Positions 37,457-46,130 of a stretch of DNA of 46,754 nt are shown here, piece by piece. The notes beneath the pieces were generated by a model that was not told where the DNA came from, searched no databases, and saw only the letters and a list, made by a program, of their open reading frames with translations. The stretch comes from Tissierellales bacterium. Its GTDB lineage: Bacteria > Bacillota > Clostridia > Tissierellales > JAOAQY01. The stretch spans positions 1 through 46,754 of the forward strand of contig JAOAQY010000073.1 in assembly GCA_025210965.1 (NCBI GenBank). The letters run 5' to 3'. The translations under genes and the position numbers were made by a program. Within the stretch, counting starts at the first letter, position 1, and the number at the start of each line of letters is the position of its first letter.

Positions 37457-38053
37457 GTGACGAAAATTCTAATGGTTGTTATTGCGGCGTATTTTTTAGG
37501 TAATTTTTCTCCATCGTATCTTTTAGGTAAGATATTTAAGGGAGAGGATATTAGAGAAAAGGGTAGCAAAAATGCGGGTTCTACTAATGCACTTCGTGTA
37601 TTTGGCAAGAAAATAGCGATTGTAACATTTATATTAGATATAGTCAAGGGTGTTTTAGCGGTTTGGATAGGCAAAAGGTTATTTGGAATGGATGGAGCTT
37701 ATTTAGCGGGTTTGTTTGTAGTGATTGGTCATAATTGGCCTATATTACTCGGTTTTAGAGGTGGAAAGGGAATAGCAACGACAATAGGAGTTATGATTGC
37801 GATTCAGCCACTTTATTTTCTGATTTCATGTCTAGCTGGTGTAGCTGTAATCTATATTACTAGATATGTATCATTGGGATCGATTACTATAGTTACGTTA
37901 TTACCAATATGTGCGCTTATATTTAATAGACCATTTGACGGAGATTTGTTTTCTCTATGTGCGATGCTGGCTATAATGGGTATATACCAACATAGAAAGA
38001 ATATAGAGAGACTTAGAAATGGAAATGAAAACAAGCTTAAATCTAAAAAATAA
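37457..38053 (+). CDS. plsY: glycerol-3-phosphate acyltransferase PlsY
   Basis: Membrane enzyme of 198 residues transferring acyl groups from acyl-phosphate to glycerol 3-phosphate. The SPSYLLGKIF, GSKNAGSTNALRVFG and FRGGKGIAT motifs are the three conserved blocks; about five hydrophobic helices are present. It starts at GTG, two nucleotides after the der stop, with GAGGGGAT upstream. The next gene, gpsA, makes its substrate. Confidence 0.95.
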   Translation: MTKILMVVIAAYFLGNFSPSYLLGKIFKGEDIREKGSKNAGSTNALRVFGKKIAIVTFILDIVKGVLAVWIGKRLFGMDGAYLAGLFVVIGHNWPILLGFRGGKGIATTIGVMIAIQPLYFLISCLAGVAVIYITRYVSLGSITIVTLLPICALIFNRPFDGDLFSLCAMLAIMGIYQHRKNIERLRNGNENKLKSKK

Positions 38054-38068
38054 CTGGAGGCATTTGAC

Positions 38069-39097
38069 ATGAATAATAAGATTGGAATTCTTGGTGGCGG
38101 AAGCTGGGGAACTGCATTAGCTATATTGCTAGCGAAAAAAGGCATAGAAGTCAATCTTTGGGTTAGAAATAAAGATAAAGCAGATTTAATGAAAACAGCT
38201 AGAGAAAATGTTGATTATCTTGCTGGAGTTATAATTCCGGAGGATGTGAATATAACAGAGAATCTAGAGAAGGCTGTTGAAGGTTCAGAAATACTTGTGC
38301 TAGCGGTTCCAACGCATGCAGTTAGAAATTTATGTACAGAATTAAATGGCAAAATTGTCAGCAATCAAATTTTTGTAAATGTTGCAAAAGGGATTGAGAT
38401 AAGCAGTTTAAAGCGAATATCAGAGATTGTGGAAGAATATTTTCCAGAAAATGAGTTTGTTGCACTTTCAGGGCCGACACATGCAGAAGAAGTTTCAAAA
38501 GATATGCCGACAACTATAGTAGCGGCTTGTGAGAATGAAAGTATTGCTGAGAAGATACAAGATATATTTATGACTCCAAAATTTAGAGTTTATACTAATA
38601 CTGATTTAATGGGAGTTGAACTTGGAGGAGCTCTTAAAAATGTTATTGCCTTAGGGGCAGGGATAGCTGATGGACTTGGATATGGTGACAATTCACTGGC
38701 GGCACTTATGAACAGAGGTATAACAGAAATTGCACGCTTAGGCGAAAAAATGGGAGCAAATAGAATGACATTTACTGGTTTATCAGGCATAGGAGATTTA
38801 ATAGTTACTTGTACGAGTAAACACAGTAGAAACCGAAGCGCTGGTGTGAAAATTGGCAAGGGAATGAATTTAGAAGAAGCTGTTGAATCTATTGGTATGG
38901 TAGTTGAAGGTGTAAAGACTGCCAAATCTGTGCATGAACTTATGAAAAAATATGAAGTTGAAATGCCTATATGTGAGAACATTTACGAAGTATTATATGA
39001 GAATTTAGATCCTAAGCATGCAGTTATCAGGTTGATGATGCGTGACAAAAAAGATGAATTGGAACACATGAAGGAATCAGAGAGTTTTGGCTGGTAA
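38069..39097 (+). CDS. gpsA: glycerol-3-phosphate dehydrogenase [NAD(P)+]
   Basis: A 342-residue enzyme making glycerol 3-phosphate for phospholipids. GGGSWGTALA (8-17) binds NAD(P); the later SGPTHAEEVS, ELGGALKNVIALGAGIADGLGYGDN and TSKHSRNRSAG motifs are standard. CTGGAGGCA precedes the ATG. It closes the DUF512-der-plsY-gpsA operon with a strong terminator. Confidence 0.96.
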   Translation: MNNKIGILGGGSWGTALAILLAKKGIEVNLWVRNKDKADLMKTARENVDYLAGVIIPEDVNITENLEKAVEGSEILVLAVPTHAVRNLCTELNGKIVSNQIFVNVAKGIEISSLKRISEIVEEYFPENEFVALSGPTHAEEVSKDMPTTIVAACENESIAEKIQDIFMTPKFRVYTNTDLMGVELGGALKNVIALGAGIADGLGYGDNSLAALMNRGITEIARLGEKMGANRMTFTGLSGIGDLIVTCTSKHSRNRSAGVKIGKGMNLEEAVESIGMVVEGVKTAKSVHELMKKYEVEMPICENIYEVLYENLDPKHAVIRLMMRDKKDELEHMKESESFGW

Positions 39098-39126
39098 CGA
39101 AGGGGGCAATGCCTCCTTTGTTTTTT
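39097..39126 (+). terminator. intrinsic terminator after gpsA
   Basis: An 11-bp stem (39097-39107 with 39111-39121, two G-T wobbles) has an AAT loop and is followed by TTTTTT. It begins in the last base of the gpsA stop codon. I see no clear promoter in the 100 nt before the next gene. Confidence 0.85.
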
Positions 39127-39226
39127 CATATTTAGAATTGTTATAAAATATTAAAAGTAGAGTAGGCGTTTTTGCTCTAATATGATAAAATTGTACGTAG
39201 ATATTGGAATTAAAGAGGGATGGTGT

Positions 39227-40315
39227 ATGAAAAAAAAATTAAAAATATCATTGCTTTTAATTATAGGAATTATTATATTGGGATTGAAAACGTATAATTT
39301 GTTTAATCGTTATGATGTGACTAGAACTATTCGCTATGGGATATTGGAAGATACCTTGGATTATGAAGGGGCACTGATTTTTAATGAGAATGTATTAAAA
39401 AGCAGTGGGTTAGGTGCTGCGAATTATCATTATAAAACAGGTGATAGAGTCAGAAAAGGGAAAAAAGTTTTAGATATTGGTGTAAGTAATGTGTCAGGTA
39501 ATCAAGAGAAGTCTGCACAATATGATGTAGAAGCACTTTCAATAGCTCAAATGATAAGAAATTCAGAAGAAATTGATACTCAGAAGATAAAAACAATGAA
39601 GAATGCAATAATAAGTTCACGCTATGACGATAGAAAAAAATCCAATGAAATGAGTAGAGTTAACGTAAAAGCTTCATCAAATTATGCAATGCAAGCGGGA
39701 ATGTTTACTAGTTTTACAGATCAGATGGAAGGCTATTATACATTGGAAAATTTTCAAACTATGAAACTAATACCTATAAGTGAGATGATAGATCGAAGTG
39801 AATCTCCAATTGTTCAAAGTGGTGATGTTGTAGGTCGAATTGTAGATAATTATGTTTACTATATTGTGTTCGATATAAAGAAAGAAGATGAAAAATATTT
39901 TGAGTTAAAAACAAAGCGTGAGTTGATACTTGATGAAGGTATGATTATAAAGGGTATTGTAGCTAATAAAAGTGAATTTGATGATAAAGTTCGAATTCTA
40001 ATGAGTTTTAAAGAAAATGCAGAATATTTTTTGAGTCGGAGATGGGTAGATTTCAAAGTAATTATAGATCATGAGCAGGGATTGTTGATTCCTAAAACAG
40101 CTCTTTCAACTCATGAGGAGAAAATAGGTGTATATGTTGAAAATATTGATCAAACTTACACGTTCAAACCAATAAGTATAATAAAAGAGAATGAAGTAAA
40201 TGTGGTTGTAAAAGAAAACTATTTCAAAAAAGATGACAAAACGTTTAAGACTGTAAAACTATACGATGATGTTTTAATTGATTCAGAAAATATATCTCAT
40301 TATAAGGTAAGGTAG
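39227..40315 (+). CDS. HlyD-like membrane-anchored adaptor protein
   Basis: A 362-residue protein with a single N-terminal transmembrane helix (about 5-24). The extracytoplasmic part has a lipoyl/barrel-sandwich-like motif (YHYKTGDRVRKGKKVLDIG, near 74-92), a central helical part, and later beta-rich segments with GLLIPKTALST. This is the HlyD periplasmic-adaptor pattern, but no ABC or RND transporter is nearby. The GAGGG at 39216-39220 fixes the ATG at 39227 within an earlier-opening frame. It leads directly into yggS and the sepF division cluster, an arrangement recurring in Clostridia. A division or wall role is conceivable but unproven. Confidence 0.72.
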   Translation: MKKKLKISLLLIIGIIILGLKTYNLFNRYDVTRTIRYGILEDTLDYEGALIFNENVLKSSGLGAANYHYKTGDRVRKGKKVLDIGVSNVSGNQEKSAQYDVEALSIAQMIRNSEEIDTQKIKTMKNAIISSRYDDRKKSNEMSRVNVKASSNYAMQAGMFTSFTDQMEGYYTLENFQTMKLIPISEMIDRSESPIVQSGDVVGRIVDNYVYYIVFDIKKEDEKYFELKTKRELILDEGMIIKGIVANKSEFDDKVRILMSFKENAEYFLSRRWVDFKVIIDHEQGLLIPKTALSTHEEKIGVYVENIDQTYTFKPISIIKENEVNVVVKENYFKKDDKTFKTVKLYDDVLIDSENISHYKVR

Positions 40316-40325
40316 GTGTCCGGAA

Positions 40326-41018
40326 ATGACAATTGAGGAAAGACTAAGAGCAGTATATGATAAAATAGAATGTGCAACAGAAAGAGCTGGAAGGGAAAAA
40401 GGTTCTGTAGATTTGGTTTGTGTAACCAAAACGGTTCCATTTGAAAGAATGAAACCAGCATTAGATGTTGGAGTAAAAATTATTGGAGAGAGTAAAACTA
40501 CTGAGTTGATAGAGAAAAGTGGATTAGTAGCTCCATATGGTGTTGAAAAGCATTTTATTGGTCATTTGCAGTCTAATAAGGCAAAACAGATAATAAATGA
40601 AGTTGATTTATTACATTCGCTAGATAGATGGTCATTAGCAGAAGCTTTGCAGAAAAAATTAGAAAATGGAGATTCTACACTTGATGTATTAATTCAGGTA
40701 AATGTTTCTAAAGAAAAATCAAAAGGTGGAGTATTTGTTGAGGAAATTCACGATTTTGTTGAAGAAATGAGAAACCTTAAATTGTTGAAAATTAAAGGTT
40801 TAATGACTATGGCTCCTTATGCTGATAATCCAGAAAATGTTAGATATGTATTTAGGGAATTAAAAGAGCTTTCGGAAAAATTAAAACTTAAAAATTATGA
40901 ATGGGCGGAGTTTGAACAATTATCTATGGGTATGAGTAATGATTATGAAATTGCTATAGAGGAAGGTGCTACTTTAGTTAGAGTTGGCTCAGCTATATTT
41001 GGGAAACGTAATTATTAG
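40326..41018 (+). CDS. PLP homeostasis protein (YggS/YlmE family)
   Basis: A 230-residue alanine-racemase-like PLP-binding protein. Lys35 in VCVTKT binds PLP, FIGHLQSNKAK and LMTMAPYADNPE are family motifs, and LSMGMSNDYEIAIEEGATLVRVGSAIFG ends it. The family handles PLP homeostasis; the gene is called ylmE in Bacillus, upstream of sepF (ylmF). It lies 11 nt after the HlyD-like gene and 9 nt before sepF. Confidence 0.93.
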   Translation: MTIEERLRAVYDKIECATERAGREKGSVDLVCVTKTVPFERMKPALDVGVKIIGESKTTELIEKSGLVAPYGVEKHFIGHLQSNKAKQIINEVDLLHSLDRWSLAEALQKKLENGDSTLDVLIQVNVSKEKSKGGVFVEEIHDFVEEMRNLKLLKIKGLMTMAPYADNPENVRYVFRELKELSEKLKLKNYEWAEFEQLSMGMSNDYEIAIEEGATLVRVGSAIFGKRNY

Positions 41019-41026
41019 GAGGCATT

Positions 41027-41467
41027 ATGAAAAAAATTAAAACATTTATGAAAAAGGCGAAATATGTCATTGGATTAAATGATGATTATGAGCAAGATTA
41101 TACAAAAAATGATTCAAATGTAACTTATGTAGATAGATTTGAAAAAAGAGAAGAAGATTATTTTGAGGAAGAAGCTACAACTGAAGTTGAACTTAAGGTA
41201 TTGAAAACGCCCAAAATGGTAATAAAGAAGCCCTTGGACTTTTCAGATGCGGAATTTATAGTAGATGCTTTCAAAAAAGGAGACCGAGTTGTTTTAGATT
41301 ATACTGATTTAAAAGGGAATGATAGAAGACAAGTATTTGATTTCTTAAATGGAGCAATATTTGCATTAGATGGCTCAATAGAAAAAATGAGTAAAGATAG
41401 GTATATATATTTGCCAAAAGGCGATTTTTATAGCGAAGAGATTGAGAAAAAATTTAGCATAAAATAG
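41027..41467 (+). CDS. sepF: cell division protein SepF
   Basis: A 146-residue FtsZ-binding protein. An N-terminal amphipathic membrane-binding segment (KKIKTFMKKAKYVIGL) is followed by an acidic linker. The C-terminal DUF552 domain (about 65-146) contains the FKKGDRVVLDYTDLKGNDRRQVFDFLNGAIFALDGSIEKM motif region. TTAGGAGG lies before the ATG. It forms rings that organise FtsZ filaments. Confidence 0.93.
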   Translation: MKKIKTFMKKAKYVIGLNDDYEQDYTKNDSNVTYVDRFEKREEDYFEEEATTEVELKVLKTPKMVIKKPLDFSDAEFIVDAFKKGDRVVLDYTDLKGNDRRQVFDFLNGAIFALDGSIEKMSKDRYIYLPKGDFYSEEIEKKFSIK

Positions 41468-41479
41468 GAGGCTGGTTAT

Positions 41480-41752
41480 ATGTATGGGATAATAATAAGC
41501 GGGATAATGTTATTTTTTAGAGCTATTGAAATATTGGTATTAGTTAGATGTGTTCTTTCATTTATAGCTCAAGGACAAAGAGGAAATGTACTTATAGATG
41601 TAGTATATCAGATGACAGATCCTTTACTGACACCTATAAGAGAAGGCATGTATAAGCTGAATATAAATACTGGAATGATTGATTTTTCACCTATAATTTT
41701 GTTCTTCTTACTTAGAATAGCTAGATCAATAATACTTGGAGTATTGCTATAA
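41480..41752 (+). CDS. YggT family membrane protein
   Basis: A 90-residue protein with two transmembrane helices (about 5-28 and 66-88) joined by the loop RCVLSFIAQGQRGN...DPLLTPIREGMYK, which carries the family's conserved DPLLxPIR. Relatives (YlmG) affect septation and nucleoid organisation. The stop codon overlaps the next start by one base (TAATG). Confidence 0.9.
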   Translation: MYGIIISGIMLFFRAIEILVLVRCVLSFIAQGQRGNVLIDVVYQMTDPLLTPIREGMYKLNINTGMIDFSPIILFFLLRIARSIILGVLL

Positions 41753-42546
41753 TGAGTAGTATAGATGGCAGTTTTTATACAAAGCATTTGAATAGAGAAG
41801 ATGAAATTGTTTTGGGTCGGCGAATAGTTGATATATGTAACAGAGCAATGCGCAGTTATGAAATTCAAGAAACTGATTTCTTAGATCCTAGAGGTGTAGA
41901 GGTTGCTATATCTATAATAAATAGATTTGATGAAGTTTCATATTCTATTCAAGGAATATTTGATAATGCAGAGCGAGCGATTATAACGATATATCCTTCG
42001 TATATGTGTGAAGATGATATTGATTCAAGAATAGTTCTGATTTCAGCAATTGGAAATTTTAAATTTTTTAGAGCTTCGCATAGAGATGTGCTGGGAAGCT
42101 TATTAAATTTAGGAATTGAAAGAGATAAAATTGGCGATATAATAGTGAGTCCAGAAGAAATACAATTTGCGGTGAAGAAAGAATTAGAACATTTTCTATT
42201 GAATAGTTTCAATAGAATTGGAAAGCTGAGTATCAAATGTAATGAAAAAAACTTTGATGAAAAGCTAGATAAAATTATAAAAACAGAGACTTTAAATCTA
42301 AATATAAGTGCGCTTAGACTAGATAGTTTGATTGCAGCTATAGCAAATATCAATAGAAAAAAAGCGTGCGATTTAATTTCAGCAGAAAAAGTAAAATTGA
42401 ACTGGAGAATAGCTACAAAAAATTCTGCGGATATAAAAGAAAATGATCAAATTTCTATTAGAGGCTTTGGAAGATTTAAACTTTCGAGTGTCAATGGACA
42501 AACTAAAAAAGATCGATTTCGAATCACAGTTTTAAAATATGTGTAA
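41752..42546 (+). CDS. YlmH-like S4 domain RNA-binding protein
   Basis: A 264-residue protein of the YlmH family with a C-terminal S4 RNA-binding domain (about 183-245, RLDSLIAAIANINRKKACDLISAEKVKLNWRI). The N-terminal part has LDPRGVEVAISI and HRDVLGSLLNLGIERDKIGDI. Recent work links the family to ribosome rescue. It is coupled to yggT and sits in the normal division-cluster place. Confidence 0.9.
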   Translation: MSSIDGSFYTKHLNREDEIVLGRRIVDICNRAMRSYEIQETDFLDPRGVEVAISIINRFDEVSYSIQGIFDNAERAIITIYPSYMCEDDIDSRIVLISAIGNFKFFRASHRDVLGSLLNLGIERDKIGDIIVSPEEIQFAVKKELEHFLLNSFNRIGKLSIKCNEKNFDEKLDKIIKTETLNLNISALRLDSLIAAIANINRKKACDLISAEKVKLNWRIATKNSADIKENDQISIRGFGRFKLSSVNGQTKKDRFRITVLKYV

Positions 42547-42560
42547 GTAGGAGGGGTATT

Positions 42561-43043
42561 GTGATTACACCGTTGGATATTCAAAACAAAGAATTTTCAA
42601 AAGGTTTTAATGGATACAAAGTTGATGAGGTACAATCTTTTTTAAGAGAGTTGATGCGTGATTACGAAAGATGTTATAAGGAAAATATTGAAATAAAAGA
42701 GCGCATGGATATGCTTAAATCAAAACTGAAACATTACGATACACTAGAAACTACATTGCAAAATACGTTAGTAGTAGCCCAGAAGTCAGCTGAAGATTTG
42801 AGTATAAATGCGAGAGAAAAAGCAGAAAATATTGTAAAAGATGCAGAGAATGAAGCAAATAGAATTATTGAACAAGCACAAAAACGAGCAGAGGATAAGA
42901 AGAGAGAACTTGAAAAATTACAAGAAGAGGTTCTAGTTTTTAAACTTAGATTTAAGACTCTTTTAAATTCAGAGTTAGAGGCTCTAGATAATTTTTATGC
43001 GGAATCAAAACTTGAAAATAATGGAGGAGAATTGAATGAATAA
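42561..43043 (+). CDS. divIVA: DivIVA domain protein
   Basis: A 160-residue coiled-coil protein that marks curved membrane at division sites and poles. The N-terminal membrane-binding domain reads ITPLDIQNKEFSKGFNGYKVDEVQSFL; a long coiled coil follows (about 30-60, 80-145). It starts at GTG after TAGGAGGGG. The stop overlaps the mtnN start by 8 nt, so they are coupled. Length and position after ylmH are standard. Confidence 0.93.
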   Translation: MITPLDIQNKEFSKGFNGYKVDEVQSFLRELMRDYERCYKENIEIKERMDMLKSKLKHYDTLETTLQNTLVVAQKSAEDLSINAREKAENIVKDAENEANRIIEQAQKRAEDKKRELEKLQEEVLVFKLRFKTLLNSELEALDNFYAESKLENNGGELNE

Positions 43044-43737
43044 GATTGGTATAATAGGAGCTATGCAAGAGGAAGTAGATATTTTGCAAGCTGAAATGAA
43101 TATATCGAAAAAAGAAGTACTAGCAGGTATGACTTTTTTCTCAGGTGAGTTACGAAATAAAGAGGTTGTTGTTGTAATGTCAGGCATAGGAAAAGTTAAT
43201 GCTGCTGCATGTGCACAAATATTGTCAACACATTATGATGTCGATTTGATGGTAAATACTGGAGTAGCTGGAGCTATTCATCCTGAGTTAGAACCAGGAG
43301 ATTTAGTTATTTCAAAAGATTTAGCCCAACATGATATGGATGTTACAGGTGCAGGTTGTCCTTTGGGAGAAATACCAAGACTTGGAAAAACTTATTTTGA
43401 AGCAGATACTAGACTTATTGGTGTGTTTGAAGAGGCGGCAAAACTCAAAGCTAAAGAGTCTAAAATTATGATAGGAAGAATTGTATCAGGAGACTTATTT
43501 GTTTCAGCTCAAGATACAAAGGATTTCCTTTGGGAACATTTTGGAGCATATTGTGCTGAGATGGAAGGTGCAGCTATTGCTCAGATTGCATATTTGAATC
43601 AAGTTCCATTTGTTGTTGTTAGAGCTATTTCTGATAAAGCTGATGGGTCTGCTGAAGTAACTTATGAGGAATTTGTTAAGGATGCAGCAAAGATGTCTGC
43701 GTCGATTGTAGATGAGGTGCTTAATCGATTAGCATAG
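43036..43737 (+). CDS. mtnN: 5'-methylthioadenosine/S-adenosylhomocysteine nucleosidase
   Basis: A 233-residue enzyme cleaving adenine from MTA and SAH, which recycles methionine and clears products of radical SAM and methyltransferase reactions. Signatures are GAMQEEVDIL at the N-terminus, VNTGVAGAIHPELEPGDLVIS, EMEGAAIAQIA and VRAISDKADGSA with the catalytic Asp. It overlaps divIVA by 8 nt. Adenine from this step could feed the apt gene at 22941. It and the following DAHP synthase separate divIVA from lspA. Confidence 0.95.
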   Translation: MNKIGIIGAMQEEVDILQAEMNISKKEVLAGMTFFSGELRNKEVVVVMSGIGKVNAAACAQILSTHYDVDLMVNTGVAGAIHPELEPGDLVISKDLAQHDMDVTGAGCPLGEIPRLGKTYFEADTRLIGVFEEAAKLKAKESKIMIGRIVSGDLFVSAQDTKDFLWEHFGAYCAEMEGAAIAQIAYLNQVPFVVVRAISDKADGSAEVTYEEFVKDAAKMSASIVDEVLNRLA

Positions 43738-43748
43738 TGGAGGAAGAT

Positions 43749-44558
43749 ATGGAGTTAAGATATGTAGGGAGTGAAAAGCCCAATATAGTGGTAGATATGG
43801 GTGATGATGTAAGATTTGGTGATGGGAATTTTACTGTAATTGCAGGACCGTGTTCTATAGAAAATAGAGAGCAAATGGAAATTATTGCAAAAAGCTTGCA
43901 ACAAAATGGGGTAAAGGTACTTCGTGGAGGGGCATTCAAACCGCGCACATCACCATATAGTTTTCAAGGCTTGGGAAAAGCTGGTGTAGAAATAATGGCA
44001 GAAGTGGCCAAAAAGTATAATTTGAAAACAGTTACTGAAGTTATGGATCCTCGAGATGTTGCTTGGTTGAGCCAAAGGGTGGATATGCTTCAAATTGGAT
44101 CAAGAAATATGCAAAATTTTGCTTTATTGACTGAAGTGGGTAAGGCGAAGAAGCCGGTTATGTTAAAACGTGGAATGACATCAACTATAGAAGAGTGGTT
44201 GTTTGCAGCAGAATATATAGCTAAAGAAGGAAATTTAGATATAATCTTGTGTGAAAGAGGAATTAGAACATTTGAAAATCATACAAGAAATACATTGGAC
44301 TTGACTATAGTACCTATAATAAAAAAATTGTCAAATTTACCTATAATAGTTGATCCAAGTCATGGAACTGGAAAACGCGATTTAGTTATACCTATGACTA
44401 AAGCCGCCCATATAATAGGAGCTGATGGAGTTATGGTAGAGATGCATCCCAAACCAGAAATAGCACTTTCTGATGGAGAGCAATCGTTAAAATTAGAGGA
44501 TATGGATGAGCTTGTAAGAGTAGTAAAGTATTTAGATGAAATATTTAGAGGGAGATAA
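43749..44558 (+). CDS. aroF: DAHP synthase, type I-beta, without a regulatory domain
   Basis: First shikimate-pathway enzyme: condenses PEP and erythrose 4-phosphate. The 269-residue catalytic barrel contains AGPCSIEN (32-39), KPRTSPYSFQGLG, GSRNMQNFALL, LCERGIRTFE and DPSHGTGKR. Only about 30 residues precede the barrel, so both the ferredoxin-like domain seen in Thermotoga and the chorismate-mutase fusion of Bacillus are absent; feedback control by these means is not expected. GTG at 43737 is passed over for the ATG at 43749 after GGAGG. aroQ lies 43 kb upstream. Confidence 0.93.
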   Translation: MELRYVGSEKPNIVVDMGDDVRFGDGNFTVIAGPCSIENREQMEIIAKSLQQNGVKVLRGGAFKPRTSPYSFQGLGKAGVEIMAEVAKKYNLKTVTEVMDPRDVAWLSQRVDMLQIGSRNMQNFALLTEVGKAKKPVMLKRGMTSTIEEWLFAAEYIAKEGNLDIILCERGIRTFENHTRNTLDLTIVPIIKKLSNLPIIVDPSHGTGKRDLVIPMTKAAHIIGADGVMVEMHPKPEIALSDGEQSLKLEDMDELVRVVKYLDEIFRGR

Positions 44559-44559
44559 G

Positions 44560-45030
44560 ATGAGCTGGTTATTTATTATTATTATAGTTTTATTGGATCA
44601 AGCGACTAAATTAATGACGGTAGCATGTTTGGATATTGGAGAAAAAATAGTATTAATTGATTCTTATCTTCAAATAAATCATGTTAGAAATTACGGAGCG
44701 GCGTGGTCTATATTAGAAAATAAGCAAGTATTTTTGATTGGAATTACTGGATTGATAATTATTGCTCTAGTTTATTATAAAAAAACAGAATCATTTACAA
44801 GAGCTATGCATTTTGCAACTGATTTAATAGTTGCTGGTGCTGTTGGAAATTTAATCGACCGAATAAGGTTAGGCAATGTAATTGACATGATAGATGTAAA
44901 GTTTGGTAATTTATATGATTACCCAGTATTCAATGTTGCAGATATAGCGGTTGTTTTAGGAACTTTATTGATGGCGTATTTGGTACTAAAAAATAAGGCC
45001 ATAGAAGAGGATGTAAAGAATGATGCTTAA
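44560..45030 (+). CDS. lspA: lipoprotein signal peptidase
   Basis: A 156-residue membrane aspartic protease that cuts prolipoproteins. Four hydrophobic helices are visible, together with DQATK near residue 13, NYGAAWSIL, and the catalytic aspartates in GNLIDRIRLGNVIDMID and PVFNVADIAVV. GAGGGAG precedes the ATG at 44560, one nucleotide after the DAHP synthase stop. The frame overlaps the following synthase gene by 11 nt. Confidence 0.95.
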   Translation: MSWLFIIIIVLLDQATKLMTVACLDIGEKIVLIDSYLQINHVRNYGAAWSILENKQVFLIGITGLIIIALVYYKKTESFTRAMHFATDLIVAGAVGNLIDRIRLGNVIDMIDVKFGNLYDYPVFNVADIAVVLGTLLMAYLVLKNKAIEEDVKNDA

Positions 45031-45934
45031 GTATGAATTATGTGTAGAAGAAGAGGATCTTAGATTAGATAAGTATTTATCGGAAGAACTTGAGGAGTAC
45101 TCAAGATCATATGTTAATAAACTTATAAAGGAAGGGTTCATAAAAGTTAACGGAAGGATAGTTAAGCCCAAATATCTTGTAAAAAGTGATGATAAGATAG
45201 AGGTGGAAATTCCGGAACCTGTAGAGCTTAAGATAGAAGCAGAAAATCTGCCAATAGAAATAGTTTATGAAGATGAAGAATTAGCAGTGGTAAATAAGCC
45301 TAAAAATATGGTTGTGCATCCTGCGCCAGGCCATTATTCAAAGACTTTAGTAAATGGTTTGCTTTATCATTTAGATCATTTGTCAAATATTAATGGAGTA
45401 AAAAGACCTGGAATAGTTCATCGAATAGATAAAAATACTACGGGATTGCTTATGATAGCTAAAACAAATCGTGCACATCAAAGTCTGACAGAGCAGCTTA
45501 AAGAGCATAGTACGCATAGAGTTTATCATTGTATTGTTCACGGAAATATAAAAGAAGATGAGGGTACGATTGATTTACCAATTGGAAGGCATCCGAAGGA
45601 TAGAAAAAAAATGGCTGTAACAGCTCAAAATTCTAAAAGAGCAGTTACACATTTTAAAGTTATTGAGAGATTTGGCGATTATACTTATGTAGAGAATAAA
45701 TTAGAGACAGGCAGAACGCATCAGATTAGAGTTCATATGGCTCATACGGGACATCCGTTATTAGGTGATGATATTTATGGTCCTAAAAAAACCAAATTTA
45801 ACTTGGAGGGGCAAACGCTTCATGCTAAAGAAATAGGTTTTATTCATCCAACATTAGAGAAGCAGATGGTTTTTAATTCGGAGCTGCCAGAGTATTTTCA
45901 AAAATTGCTTAGATATTTTCGAGATAGAAAATAA
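45020..45934 (+). CDS. RluA/RluD-family pseudouridine synthase
   Basis: A 304-residue rRNA-modifying enzyme with an N-terminal S4 domain (residues 13-65) and the catalytic motif GIVHRIDKNTTGLLMIAKT with Asp137. HPAPGHYSKTLVNGLLYH and LETGRTHQIRVHMAHTGHPLLGDDIYG are standard. It is probably RluD-like, targeting 23S rRNA; the exact site cannot be told. lspA followed by this gene and pyrR is the classic Firmicute order. ATG at 45020, nine nucleotides after GAAGAGG. Confidence 0.94.
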   Translation: MMLKYELCVEEEDLRLDKYLSEELEEYSRSYVNKLIKEGFIKVNGRIVKPKYLVKSDDKIEVEIPEPVELKIEAENLPIEIVYEDEELAVVNKPKNMVVHPAPGHYSKTLVNGLLYHLDHLSNINGVKRPGIVHRIDKNTTGLLMIAKTNRAHQSLTEQLKEHSTHRVYHCIVHGNIKEDEGTIDLPIGRHPKDRKKMAVTAQNSKRAVTHFKVIERFGDYTYVENKLETGRTHQIRVHMAHTGHPLLGDDIYGPKKTKFNLEGQTLHAKEIGFIHPTLEKQMVFNSELPEYFQKLLRYFRDRK

Positions 45935-45937
45935 CTA

Positions 45938-45966
45938 TAGACAAAATATTGATAGTATGATATAGT
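45938..45966 (+). promoter_or_regulatory. promoter for the pyrR leader
   Basis: TAGACA (45938-45943), 17 nt and TATAGT (45961-45966), each one mismatch from consensus. A start near 45973 would lie just before the PyrR-binding sequence. Confidence 0.7.
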
Positions 45967-45983
45967 ATGTAAAGAAGTGAATA

Positions 45984-46096
45984 GAAGTCCTTTAAGTCAG
46001 CACGAGAGGTTGACAAGGTCAGTGTGAAATTATCTTAGCGTATGCTAGGACTAGTTGTGTAATTATACCTTGTTGACAGTGTCGGCAAGGTTTTTT
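45984..46096 (+). promoter_or_regulatory. PyrR-dependent attenuator leader
   Basis: The binding hairpin is at 45989-46018: CCTT pairs with AAGG and GTCA with TGAC around a loop containing CGAGAGG, the PyrR recognition core. ACAAGGT (46013-46019) can instead pair with ACCTTGT (46067-46073), forming the antiterminator. With UMP-bound PyrR the binding hairpin is favoured and the terminator below forms. pyrR thus controls itself. Confidence 0.9.
46068..46096 (+). terminator. pyrR attenuator terminator
   Basis: CCTTGTTGAC (46068-46077) pairs with GTCGGCAAGG (46081-46090), with two G-T wobbles and an AGT loop; TTTTTT follows. Confidence 0.88.
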
Positions 46097-46130
46097 GTTA
46101 TTATGCAAAGGATTTTTAGGAGGGGATTAA

